From an uncultured Oscillospiraceae bacterium (GTDB lineage: Bacteria; Bacillota; Clostridia; Oscillospirales; Oscillospiraceae): 64,000 nucleotides of DNA. Of this stretch, positions 39,530 through 47,285 are shown in pieces. Each line of letters opens with the position of its first letter. The stretch's first letter is position 1. The notes beneath the pieces are model-generated. The model did not search any database, was not told the origin of the DNA, and saw only the letters and a program-made list of their open reading frames with translations. The DNA lies in assembly GCA_910587255.1 (NCBI GenBank), contig CAJUKT010000102.1, forward strand, positions 62,001-126,000. The letters run 5' to 3'. The translations under genes and the position numbers were made by a program.

Positions 39530-39627
39530 CCCATTCCCGGCCGGCTCCACCCTCCCATGTGCCACGGGCGCGCTTCCGGCCGGACGGCCGCTTCATTTGT
39601 CATACTGCTTTGCGCGGGCCAGGGAAA

Positions 39628-39662
39628 GGGCGGCGGGGAAAATTCCCCGCCGCCCCTATTTT
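39628..39662. terminator. Bidirectional terminator
   Basis: GGGCGGCGGGGAA-AA-TTCCCCGCCGCCC followed by CTATTTTG. It lies between the Spo0A-like gene and the convergent feoB 3' part. Confidence 0.85.
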
Positions 39663-39675
39663 GCGTCCCGCGCCC

Positions 39676-40521
39676 TCATCCCACTCCCAGCAGCCCCGCC
39701 GCCGCCGTCACCGCCAGGCACAGCCCCAGCCCCAGCGCCGTGGGCAGGACGACGGCCAGCGCCGTCCATTTCACGCTGCCCGTCTCCTTGTACACCGTGA
39801 GGCAGGTGGTGGAGCAGGGCCAGTGGAACAGGGAGAACAGCATGGCGCACACCGCCGTCAGCCACGTCCAGCCCTGCTGGGTGAGCAGCTCCCCCAGGGC
39901 GGCCAGGCTGTCGAACTCCACCAGGCTGCCCGCCGACAGGTAGGCCATGAGCATCACCGGCAGCACAATCTCGTTGGCGGGCCAGCCCAGGATAAAGGCC
40001 ATGAGGATCACCCCGTCCAGCCCGAACCACCGGGCGAAGGGGTCCAAAAACCCGGTGCAGCGGGCCAGCAGGGAGATGTCCCCCACCGTCACGTTTGCCA
40101 TCAGCCAGATCGCCGCCCCCGCCGGGGCGGCCACCGCCACCGCCCGCCCCAGCACAAACAGGGTGCGGTCCAGCACCGAGCGGACGATCACCTCCCCCAC
40201 CCGGGGCTTTCGGAAGGGGGGCAGCTCCAGGGCAAAGGAGGAGGGCATCCCCTTGAGCAGCGTGGCCGACAGCAGCCGGGAACACCCCAGCGTCCCCGCC
40301 ACCCCCAGCACCAGCGTGGCCAGCAGCAGCGCCGCCCCCTCCAGCGAGGCCAGCACCCCGGCCCGCCCGCCCACAAAAAAGATGGTGATCAGGGCGATGA
40401 GGGTGGGGAATTTGCCGTTACACGGCACCAGGGAGGCGGTGAGGATGGCAATGAGCCGCTCCCGGGGGCTGTCAATGATGCGGCAGCCCGTGACCCCGCA
40501 GGCATTACAGCCCAGCGACAT
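39676..40521 (-). pseudogene. feoB: feoB, 3' part (separated by an integrated element)
   Basis: 281 codons encode the second half of the ferrous iron transporter FeoB: SLGCNACGVTGCRIIDSPRERLIAILTASLVPCNGKFPTLIALI is the Gate-1 region that normally follows KQCLTMCM, and later membrane segments include FHWPCSTTCLTVYKETGS. The first half is 3 kb away at 43573-44580 on the same strand. No ribosome binding site precedes the ATG at 40521, so this part is probably not translated alone. Removing 40525-43611 restores one 605-residue frame. Confidence 0.92.
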
Positions 40522-40522
40522 G

Positions 40523-40524
40523 CA
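40523..40524. other. Left recombination junction of the feoB element
   Basis: The plus-strand sequence GCGACATG-CA-TATAACC is where the feoB coding sequence stops matching. CA (40523-40524) is the predicted two-base crossover core. Element-side arm: TATAACCTATATGAT. Confidence 0.75.
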
Positions 40525-40574
40525 TATAACCTATATGATTTTGCCCCGCGCCAAAAAAAGCAGGGGGCGGCGGG

Positions 40575-40763
40575 CTATCCGCCCTGTGCCCCCCGGCTCT
40601 CCGCCTCCCCCGCCAGCCCGGCGAAATGGACAATCAGCCGCCTGGTCAAATCGGGCAGCCCCTCCGCCCCCCGGACGCAGCCCGCCATGTCATCCCGCTG
40701 GGAGCCGTCCGCCAGGATATTGCGCACCACCGCGCCATCAAGCCCGCTTTTTTCCACCTTCAT
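40575..40763 (-). CDS. Possible small protein in the feoB element
   Basis: 62 residues from ATG at 40763 (or 66 from 40775): MKVEKSGLDGAVVRNILADG, then a mixed helical stretch with DLTRRLIVHFAGLAGEAES. No clear ribosome binding site and no recognised family. The composition is compatible with a real protein but also with chance in GC-rich DNA. If real, it could be an excision factor, but nothing supports this beyond position. Confidence 0.3.
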   Translation of the reverse strand: MKVEKSGLDGAVVRNILADGSQRDDMAGCVRGAEGLPDLTRRLIVHFAGLAGEAESRGAQGG

Positions 40764-40932
40764 CACCCCGGCCATAGCTATGCGCCCCCCGGCCCGCCTA
40801 TGCCCGCCCGAAAATGGTTGCAAAAAACGGCGGTCCATGCTATGATAGTTTCGCGCGGTTCCGACCGCTCCGGGCGGGCCGTTTCACCATCCGGCCGCCC
40901 CAGTCCGACCAAGACAGAAAGAAGGAATCGCG

Positions 40933-42072
40933 TTGAGAATTTGGAAAATCGGCTCCGGCGCACTGTCCGCCGCCCTCAGCCTGTACGTGGTCTGCCAAGC
41001 CTTTTGGGGCGGGGCGCTGAACCTCTTGGCGGGGGAGGCCCCCTCCGGCGCCGCCGGCCTGGTGGTGGCCGCCACGCTGCTGGCCGGCGGCATCGTCTCC
41101 ATCGTCACCAGCGGCGGCAGCCTGGGCGCCGACATCGCCCTGATCACCCTGCACGGCCTGGGCGCGCTGGTGGGCTTCACCATGTCGGGGCGCTACGCCG
41201 ATCTGATGATCTGGGCGCTGTGGTCCTTCCTGTGCGCCGTGCTGGCCCTGGTGGACTTCGTGGTGGCCTATAACCAGGACGACAATATTTATGAGGACTT
41301 CTCCACCCACGCCCCCCCCTCCGGCCCCCCCACCCTGCGCGCCGTGGTCATGGAGCCCAACCAGAAAAAGCGGGAAGCCGCCATTGATTCCCTGCCGGAG
41401 CACGAGGTCAGAAGCTACCTCAAGCAGCTGGTCACCGCCTTCATCAACCGGGAGTCCATCAAGCCCCCCGGCATTGACGACGAACCCCCCAGGGGTCGTG
41501 CCGCCCTGACCGTTGTGCTCTCCCTTGTGGTTATTATCGCGGCTGCGGCGGTTATCTTTTTCACGGTCCAGGGCCTGCTGGACGCGGATTCGGAGCCCTC
41601 GCCCTCCCCTTCCCCCAGCGCCGACGTATCCCAGCAGCCCAGCGCCCCGCCCTCTTCCCAGCCCTCCGACCCCCTTCCCGCCGGGCCCTCCGGCGACCTG
41701 GGGGACTACTACGTGGAGATCAAAAGCGCCGTCCTCACCGCCGATTACGGCGGGAGCCAGGCCATCCTCATCACCTACTCCTGGACCAACAACAGCCAGG
41801 AGACCACCAACGCCCTGTCCGCCTTCATTGAGCGGGCCTTCCAGGACGGGGTGCAGCTGGATTCGGCCACCATCCTGTCCACCAACCCCCAGTACTCCGC
41901 CGGCACCGCCCTGCGGGACGTGCGCCCCGGCGCCACCACCGACGTACAGCGCGCCTACCTGATTTCGGACAGCGGCTCCCCGGTGGAGTTTGAGGTCTTT
42001 GAATTTTTGGGCGACGATGAAACCGCAGTGTCCATGAGCTTTGACCCGGCCAGCCTCCCCTCCGTGGAGTGA
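40933..42072 (+). CDS. Membrane protein with DUF5067-like C-terminal domain (element cargo)
   Basis: 379 residues from TTG with AGAAGGAA upstream. The N-terminal part has four membrane spans (about 8-115), then a cytosolic stretch with LPEHEVRSYLKQLVTAFINRESI, a further span (AALTVVLSLVVIIAAAAVIFF), a Ser/Pro linker and an external domain: DYYVEIKSAVLTADYGGSQAILITYSWTNNSQETTNALSAF, which resembles the DUF5067 immunoglobulin-like fold. It is the only large cargo gene of the element. Role unknown; stand-alone relatives of this layout occur widely in gut Firmicutes. Confidence 0.75.
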   Translation: MRIWKIGSGALSAALSLYVVCQAFWGGALNLLAGEAPSGAAGLVVAATLLAGGIVSIVTSGGSLGADIALITLHGLGALVGFTMSGRYADLMIWALWSFLCAVLALVDFVVAYNQDDNIYEDFSTHAPPSGPPTLRAVVMEPNQKKREAAIDSLPEHEVRSYLKQLVTAFINRESIKPPGIDDEPPRGRAALTVVLSLVVIIAAAAVIFFTVQGLLDADSEPSPSPSPSADVSQQPSAPPSSQPSDPLPAGPSGDLGDYYVEIKSAVLTADYGGSQAILITYSWTNNSQETTNALSAFIERAFQDGVQLDSATILSTNPQYSAGTALRDVRPGATTDVQRAYLISDSGSPVEFEVFEFLGDDETAVSMSFDPASLPSVE

Positions 42073-42118
42073 GAGGCCCCAGCCGCCAAGACAATCCTGC
42101 CGGGCATCCGGCGGACAG

Positions 42119-42154
42119 AAGGGGAGAACGGCCCGCCGCCGTTCTCCCCTTTTA
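42119..42154 (+). terminator. Terminator after the element cargo gene
   Basis: AGGGGAGAACGG / CCGTTCTCCCCT stem followed by TTTAG, between the cargo gene and the integrase gene. Confidence 0.85.
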
Positions 42155-42184
42155 GAGCCTATATTCCGACAGGGAGGGAGCGCT

Positions 42185-43588
42185 GTGGACCCACGGCCCA
42201 TGACGGTGGCGGGCTACGCCCGGGTATCCACCGAAAACCAGCTGGAAAACTACTCCATTGAGGAGCAGACCGGGCGGCTGCGGGCGTTCTGCGCCGCCAA
42301 GGGCTGGACCCTGGGGGAGCTGTACGTGGACGGCGGCTACTCCGGCGGCAATACCGACCGCCCGGCCCTGCGGCGGATGCTCTCCCATATCCGGCGGGGC
42401 GGCGTGGACGCCGTGGTGGTGTGCAAGCTGGACCGGCTCTCCCGCTCCCAGAAGGACACCCTGACCCTCATTGAGGACGAGCTGCTGGCCCATGGCGCCG
42501 ATTTTGTGTCTATCAGCGAGAATTTTGACACCTCCACCCCCTTTGGCCGGGCCATGATCGGCATTCTGTCCGTCTTTGCCCAGCTGGAGAAGGACCAGAT
42601 CACCGAGCGCTTCACCATGGGCCGCATCGGCCGCAGCCGGGCGGGGTACTACCACGGCGGCTCCCGTCCCCCCACCGGGTACGACTACCGGGACGGGCTC
42701 TTACAGGTGAACCCGTACCAGGCCATCCAGGTGCGGGAGGCCTTCGCCCTGTTCCTGTCGGGAAAATCCGTCAACGCCGTCAGCCGGGAGCTGTCCGCCC
42801 GCTACGCCGGCAGCTGGACCCCCGCCAAGGTGCTGGGCGTGCTGAAAAACACCGTCTACACCGGCAAGGTCCACTTCCGCCGGCAGGATTACGACGGCCT
42901 CCACCAGCCCCTGGTCAGCCAGGAGGACTTCCAGGCCGCCGCCCGGCTGCTGGGGCCCGGCTCCCCCAGGGAGGCGGCCAAGACCGCCCCCCAGCGCTCC
43001 CCCTTCCGGGCGGGGTATTTTTTGAGCGGACTGGTCTGGTGCGCCCGGTGCGGCGCGCGCTACAGTGCGGTTCACGGCTGCTACCGCTGCTATTCCCGCT
43101 CCAAGTGCTCCCCCAAGTTCGTCCGGGACCCGGACTGCAAAAACCGCAGCTGGCCCATCGGCCAGCTGGACGCTCTGGTTCTGGGGGAGCTGGAGCGCCT
43201 GCTCACGCCGGAGCTGCTGGCGGATGTCCTCCGCCCGGAAGGGGAGGCGGCTGCCCCGGACTGGGCCGGTCCCGCCGCCCTTGAAAAACGGCTGGACGAG
43301 CTAGATCTCCAGACCGGCAGGCTCATACAGCTCTACCAGGTGGGCTCCCTGCCCAGGGAGGAGGTGGAGCGCCGGGCCGCCGCGCTGCGGGCCGAGCGGA
43401 ACCGGCTCCGGGCACAGCTGGACGCGCCGCCCCCCGCCCCGCCCCCGGAGGGGCCGGACAGCGCCGCCCGGCGCTTCTGGGCGGGCTGGGCCGCCGGGGA
43501 GGCAGACAGCCGCCGGGCGCTGGCCGCCTCCCTGGTGGAGCGGGTGGAGGTGGACGGGGAGGCGGTGAGCATCTATTGGCGGGTGTAG
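42185..43588 (+). CDS. Large serine recombinase (site-specific integrase)
   Basis: 467 residues from GTG with AGGGAGGG upstream. The resolvase domain (about 8-150) has AGYARVSTENQ with nucleophile Ser15, and CKLDRLSRSQKD; then a recombinase domain (about 165-270, GYYHGGSRPPTGYDYRDG), a zinc ribbon (about 285-325: CARCGARYSAVHGCYRCYSRSKC) and a coiled-coil C-terminal part. Enzymes of this type integrate DNA between attP and attB with a two-base core and excise it only with a directionality factor. Its stop lies 22 bases from the right junction, so it almost surely moved this element. Confidence 0.94.
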   Translation: MDPRPMTVAGYARVSTENQLENYSIEEQTGRLRAFCAAKGWTLGELYVDGGYSGGNTDRPALRRMLSHIRRGGVDAVVVCKLDRLSRSQKDTLTLIEDELLAHGADFVSISENFDTSTPFGRAMIGILSVFAQLEKDQITERFTMGRIGRSRAGYYHGGSRPPTGYDYRDGLLQVNPYQAIQVREAFALFLSGKSVNAVSRELSARYAGSWTPAKVLGVLKNTVYTGKVHFRRQDYDGLHQPLVSQEDFQAAARLLGPGSPREAAKTAPQRSPFRAGYFLSGLVWCARCGARYSAVHGCYRCYSRSKCSPKFVRDPDCKNRSWPIGQLDALVLGELERLLTPELLADVLRPEGEAAAPDWAGPAALEKRLDELDLQTGRLIQLYQVGSLPREEVERRAAALRAERNRLRAQLDAPPPAPPPEGPDSAARRFWAGWAAGEADSRRALAASLVERVEVDGEAVSIYWRV

Positions 43589-44580
43589 CGCAAACTCATA
43601 TCCGCCATCCACATGGTCAGGCACTGCTTGCCGCAGGCCCGGCATTTCTGAAACGCGTGGTCCATGACAAAGGCCACCCGGGGCAGGTAGCCCAGGTCCT
43701 CCAGCAGGGTGAACAGGGGGAAAAAGATGGCCATGGGGGGCAGCATCACCGCCACCACCCAGGCGGTCACCCGGTACACCCCGTCCAGCAGGATGCCGGA
43801 CAGCCACGCCGGGGCCGGGGCCAGCCACGCCGCCAGCCCCTCCCCCACCCGGGCAAACAGGGCGGTGAGCAGGGCTGACGGGCCGTTGGCCCCCGCCACC
43901 GTCAGCCACACCACCAGCCCAAACAGCAGCAGCATCAGCGGGATGCCGGTGGATTTGGAGGTGAGCAGGCGGTCCAGCCGCCGCTGGCGGCGCAGGCGGT
44001 CCGCCCGCTCCTCCCGCACCACCTGGGCGGCGTACCGCTCCGCCAGGGTGACCCGCTCCCTGGGCTCCCGCCGGGAGGCGGCGGGGGCGTCCGCCTCCAC
44101 CAGCCGGGCAATGGCCCTCTTGAGTTCCTCCAGCCCCTCCTGCCGCCCGGCGGAGGTGCCCACCACAGGCGTCCCCAGGCGCTGGGACAGGGCGGGCAGG
44201 TCCACCTCCACCCCCAGCCGTTTGGCCTCGTCCAGCAGGTTGACGCACACCAGCACCTTCCCCGTCAGCTCCAGCACCTGGAGCACCAGAATCAGGTTCC
44301 GCTCCAGGCAGGTGGCGTCGCACACCACCACCACAGCGTCCGCCTGGCCGCTCTCAATGTAGTCCCTGGCCACCGCCTCCTCCTGGGAGTGGGCGGCCAA
44401 GGAATAGGTCCCGGGCAGGTCGATCAGCTGGTACTCCCGCCCCTCAAAGATGTACTCTCCCCGGGCGGTGGCCACCGTCTTCCCCGCCCAGTTCCCCGTA
44501 TGCTGCCGGAGCTTGGTCAAAGCGTTGAACAGGGTGGACTTCCCCACATTGGGGTTGCCCGCCAGCGCCACCCGCTTCAT
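43573..44580 (-). pseudogene. feoB: feoB, 5' part (ferrous iron transporter, interrupted)
   Basis: 335 codons: the G domain (GNPNVGKSTLFNALT at 8-22, LIDLPGTYSLAAHSQEE, VCVNLLDEA) and the first membrane segments of FeoB, up to HAFQKCRACGKQCLTM (codon 323). From there the frame runs 12 codons into the integrated element and stops at 43573. FeoB imports Fe2+ across the membrane; this half lacks most of the channel, so it should be inactive unless the element is excised. It overlaps feoA by 4 bases. Confidence 0.95.
43610..43611. other. Right recombination junction of the feoB element
   Basis: Plus-strand CCGCCATC-CA-CATGGTCAGG: feoB coding sequence resumes at CATGG. CA (43610-43611) is the predicted core. 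The rebuilt site GCGACATG-CA-CATGGTC has CATG half-sites on both sides of the core. Confidence 0.75.
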
Positions 44581-44846
44581 GTGGCCACCGCCCCGGCAGC
44601 CACCTCCTGAACCCGCCGCTCCAGGGCCACGCCGTCGGCGTCCGCCCGGCGCAGGGCGATGAGCGCCCCCCGGATCAGATAGGCGCAGGGGTCCCCGGCG
44701 GGGCTGCGCAGCACACAGGTTACCCGGGTGCCCCGCACCAGCCCCAGGTCGGTGAGCCGCCGGTCCATGGCCGGTCCCGCGCTCACCTCAGTCACATAGG
44801 CGCTCTCCCCCTCCCGGAGGGTGGACAAACGCAGCGCTTCATACAT
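44577..44846 (-). CDS. feoA: Ferrous iron transport protein A
   Basis: 89-residue SH3-like protein: LSTLREGESAYVTEVSAGPAMDRRLTDLGLVRGTRVTCVLRSPAGDPCAYLIRGALIALRRADADGVAL. FeoA is a small cytosolic partner of FeoB. AAAGGAGC precedes the ATG at 44846. Its stop overlaps the feoB start. A palindrome upstream may be its operator. Confidence 0.94.
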   Translation of the reverse strand: MYEALRLSTLREGESAYVTEVSAGPAMDRRLTDLGLVRGTRVTCVLRSPAGDPCAYLIRGALIALRRADADGVALERRVQEVAAGAVAT

Positions 44847-44876
44847 AATAGACAGCTCCTTTCCCGCGCGGGCCGC

Positions 44877-44895
44877 CTTGCGGACGGTCCGCAAG
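44877..44895 (-). promoter_or_regulatory. Palindrome, possible feo operator
   Basis: CTTGCGGAC-G-GTCCGCAAG is a perfect 9-bp dyad placed just downstream of the putative -10 box and 31 bases before feoA. It does not match the Fur or DtxR consensus I know. It could also act as an mRNA hairpin. Confidence 0.5.
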
Positions 44896-44897
44896 CT

Positions 44898-44927
44898 ATC
44901 CTATGGCGGGAAGAGGCGAATTGTGAA
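44898..44927 (-). promoter_or_regulatory. Possible feoAB promoter
   Basis: On the minus strand TTCACA and TAGGAT have an 18-base spacer. Confidence 0.45.
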
Positions 44928-44930
44928 AAC

Positions 44931-44962
44931 AGCAAAGCCCCCGCCGGCGGCGGGGGCTTTGC
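44931..44962 (-). terminator. Terminator of the rhomboid-like gene
   Basis: AGCAAAGCCCCCGCC / GGCGGGGGCTTTGCT; read on the minus strand it is followed by GTTTTC. It separates the rhomboid-like gene from feoA. Confidence 0.85.
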
Positions 44963-45802
44963 TCAGTCATTGTGTATGTGAATATGGTTATTGATGTGGT
45001 TGGCGCAGTAGCAGTAATACCCGTCGCACTTGGAGCAGTAGCGGAACTCCATATTGGGGTCGTCCTGGTCGGTGAGGCCGCACACCGCGCACTTGTGCAG
45101 GTAGCCGCCGGTCTCCCTGGCCTTCTTCTGGGCCTGCCGCTGGGCCTTCTTGAAGTTGATGACCTGGGGGTCCGCCCGGCGGCGGGCAAAGCCCAGCTTC
45201 ATGGACCAGAAGGGCCAGGTGAAGATGAAGTAGTTGATAAAGCTGGGCAGGGCCAGCAGGATCACAAACGGGCCGCTCTCCACCCCCTCCAGCAGGATAA
45301 GGGCCACGTCCAGCAGGGCCAGCCACTTCATTTTGATGGGAAGCACAAACATGAACAGCACCTGCATCTCGCTGTACATGGTGGCGATGACTAGGAAGAA
45401 GGACAGGTGGATGTAATAGATGCTGGCAGCGCCCAGAAGCAGGCCGCCCGCAATGGACAGCGCCGCCCCGCACAGGTAGAACAGGCTGAACTTGACCGTT
45501 CCCCACTCCCGCTCCAGCATCTGGCCCGTCCAATAGACCACATAGCAGCCCAGCAGCAGGTAAAAGGGATTGCTGCTGCTGGGGATCAAAACGAAGGTGA
45601 CCAGCCGCCAGACCTGCCCCCGAAAAATCAGGGCGCGGTGGAAGAACAGGAGGTTGGCCAGCGCACCCCGGAAAAACAGGTCCAGGATGCCCACAGCCGC
45701 CTGGCCGATGGCGATATACATGGCCAGGTTGGATATGCCCAGCCGGGGATGCTTGGCGCAGAAACGGTCAATCGGACCGTAATGGTCGTTGCGGTACATC
45801 AT
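44963..45802 (-). CDS. Rhomboid-like membrane protein with C-terminal zinc motif
   Basis: 279 residues with about six membrane spans in the rhomboid order (ALIFRGQVWRLVTFVLIP, LLLGCYVVYWTGQMLEREWG resembles the L1/TM1-2 region). The GxSG nucleophile motif is not visible, so it is probably a non-proteolytic rhomboid or DUF-type relative. The C-terminal tail has CAVCGLTDQDDPNMEFRYCSKCDGYYCYCANHINNHIHIH, a likely zinc-binding double CxxC plus a His-rich end. Start at 45802 follows GGAGA. The role is unknown. Confidence 0.75.
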   Translation of the reverse strand: MMYRNDHYGPIDRFCAKHPRLGISNLAMYIAIGQAAVGILDLFFRGALANLLFFHRALIFRGQVWRLVTFVLIPSSSNPFYLLLGCYVVYWTGQMLEREWGTVKFSLFYLCGAALSIAGGLLLGAASIYYIHLSFFLVIATMYSEMQVLFMFVLPIKMKWLALLDVALILLEGVESGPFVILLALPSFINYFIFTWPFWSMKLGFARRRADPQVINFKKAQRQAQKKARETGGYLHKCAVCGLTDQDDPNMEFRYCSKCDGYYCYCANHINNHIHIHND

Positions 45803-45875
45803 GGACAAGTCTCCTTTTCGCTCGTTGACACCATTCTACCCCATTCGGACTGGAAAATAATCAATAAACTGTGAA

Positions 45876-47093
45876 TCATTTGCTGTAGAGCTCCACAATA
45901 TGGCGCAGCACCTCCACCACCGCGTCCATCTCCTCCACGCAGGCCAGCTCCAGCGGGCCGTGGAAATTGTAGCCGCCGGTGCCCAGGTTGGGACAGGGCA
46001 GGCCCATATAGGACAGCCGCGCCCCGTCGGTGCCTCCCCGGATGGGCTCCACCGCCGGGGTGAGCCCCGCCAACTCCGCCGCCCGCTTGGCATTGTCCAC
46101 CAGATGCATACAGTCCGTGAGCTTCTCCTTCATGTTGTAGTAGCTGTCCTTCAGGGTGAGCTCCACCCTGGCGGTGGGGTGGTCCGCCCCCACCTGGGCG
46201 GCGGAGCGCTCCATCAGCGCCTTTTTCTCCTCAAACTTGGCCCGGTCGTGGTCCCGGATGATATACTCCATGTGGGCCGAGGCGGTGGTGCCCGTCAGGG
46301 CGTCCAGGTGAAAGAAGCCCTCGTACCCATCCGTCTTGCCGGGGACGGCCGACCGGGGCAGCAGGGCGTTGAGCTCCTGGGCGATGAGCAGGGCGTTTTC
46401 CATCACGCCCTTGGCGGCGCCCGGGTGGACGGACACGCCGGTGATATCCACCTTGGCGCTGGCGGCGTTGAAGTTCTCGTACTCGATGGACCCCGCCGCG
46501 GAGCCGTCCACCGTGTAGGCGTACCGGGCCCCGAAGGCCGCCACGTCGAAGTGGTCGGGGCCCTCGCCGATCTCCTCGTCGGGGGTGAAGGCGATACACA
46601 GCCGCCCGTGGGGCAGGTTTTCGTCGATGACCCGCTGACACAGGGTCATGATCTCCGCCACCCCCGCCTTATCGTCCGCCCCCAGCAGGGTGGAACCGTC
46701 GGCGGTGATGAGGGTTTTGCCCTTCAGCCCCGCCAGGAAGGGGAAGTCCGCCGCCTTGATCACCCGGCCCCCCTGGGGCAGGGCGATGTCGCCGCCGTCG
46801 TACTTCTCATGGAGGATGGGCTTTACATTCTCCCCGGAGAAGGCGGGGGCGGTATCCATGTGGGCCAGCAGGCCCAGGGCGGGGGCGCCCTCGCAGCCGG
46901 GGGAGGCGGGCAGCCAGGCCGTGACGATGCAGTGCTCGTTGACGCTAGGGTTTTCCAGCCCCAGCCCCTTCAGCTCGTCCACCAGCGCCCGGGCCAGGTC
47001 CCACTGGCCCGGGGTGGAGGGGGTGACCCCCGTTTCCTCCGAGGATGCGGTGTGGATTTGAACATACTTCAGCAGTCTTTCGTAGGCTCTCAT
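45876..47093 (-). CDS. pepT: Peptidase T (tripeptide aminopeptidase)
   Basis: 405 residues of the M20 zinc peptidase family. LLAHMDTAPAFSG, LGADDKAGVAEIM (metal-bridging Asp), TPDEEIGEGPDHFD (catalytic Glu) and GGTDGARLSYMGLPCPNLGTGGYNFHGPLE are all PepT signatures. It releases the N-terminal residue from tripeptides in the cytosol. The ribosome binding site is GAAAGGAAG. A family-B repeat lies just upstream. Confidence 0.96.
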   Translation of the reverse strand: MRAYERLLKYVQIHTASSEETGVTPSTPGQWDLARALVDELKGLGLENPSVNEHCIVTAWLPASPGCEGAPALGLLAHMDTAPAFSGENVKPILHEKYDGGDIALPQGGRVIKAADFPFLAGLKGKTLITADGSTLLGADDKAGVAEIMTLCQRVIDENLPHGRLCIAFTPDEEIGEGPDHFDVAAFGARYAYTVDGSAAGSIEYENFNAASAKVDITGVSVHPGAAKGVMENALLIAQELNALLPRSAVPGKTDGYEGFFHLDALTGTTASAHMEYIIRDHDRAKFEEKKALMERSAAQVGADHPTARVELTLKDSYYNMKEKLTDCMHLVDNAKRAAELAGLTPAVEPIRGGTDGARLSYMGLPCPNLGTGGYNFHGPLELACVEEMDAVVEVLRHIVELYSK

Positions 47094-47119
47094 ATGGCAA
47101 AAAACTTCCTTTCGTTTTG

Positions 47120-47281
47120 AGGAGCTGTACCAATAGCCTCAGCACCCAGCTTTACGGCCAAAATTGCCGCCGGCTGCGTTAAACAATCTTGAAATATATA
47201 AAGTATTCCCGCGATTTTTCGCCTTGCCACCGGCAATTTTGGCTCGCGAATCTGAATACTTCGGCTATTCGTACAGCTTCT
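47120..47281. repeat. Dispersed palindromic element, family B, copy 3
   Basis: 162 bases bounded by AGGAGCTGTACCAATAG and CTATTCGTACAGCTTCT, with inner arms AAAATTGCCGCCGG / CCGGCAATTTT and core CTTGAAATATATAAAGTATTC. It lies between pepT and tmcAL. Confidence 0.88.
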
Positions 47282-47285
47282 GAGT

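Larger units (their letters stand above)
40525..43611. mobile_element. 3.09-kb serine-integrase element inside feoB
   Basis: The element carries a large serine recombinase gene ending 22 bases from its right junction, a membrane protein gene, and possibly one small gene. The feoB coding sequence is interrupted within codon 324. The element length, counted from core to core, is 3087 bases, and the joined gene (969+2+847 bases) is exactly 606 codons including stop. The two element-side arms (ATCATATAGG... and CTCATATCCG... read inward) have partial dyad symmetry, as expected for a serine integrase attP. Confidence 0.9.

Noticed and set aside
39557..40845. 428-codon plus-strand open frame opposite feoB 3' part
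   Set aside because: Antisense shadow rich in His, Gln, Gly and Pro.
43573..43611. Reading the feoB 5' part as a complete short FeoB with C-terminus WMADMSLRYTRQ
   Set aside because: These last 12 residues are translated from the integrated element, and the true continuation is found at 40521 downward.
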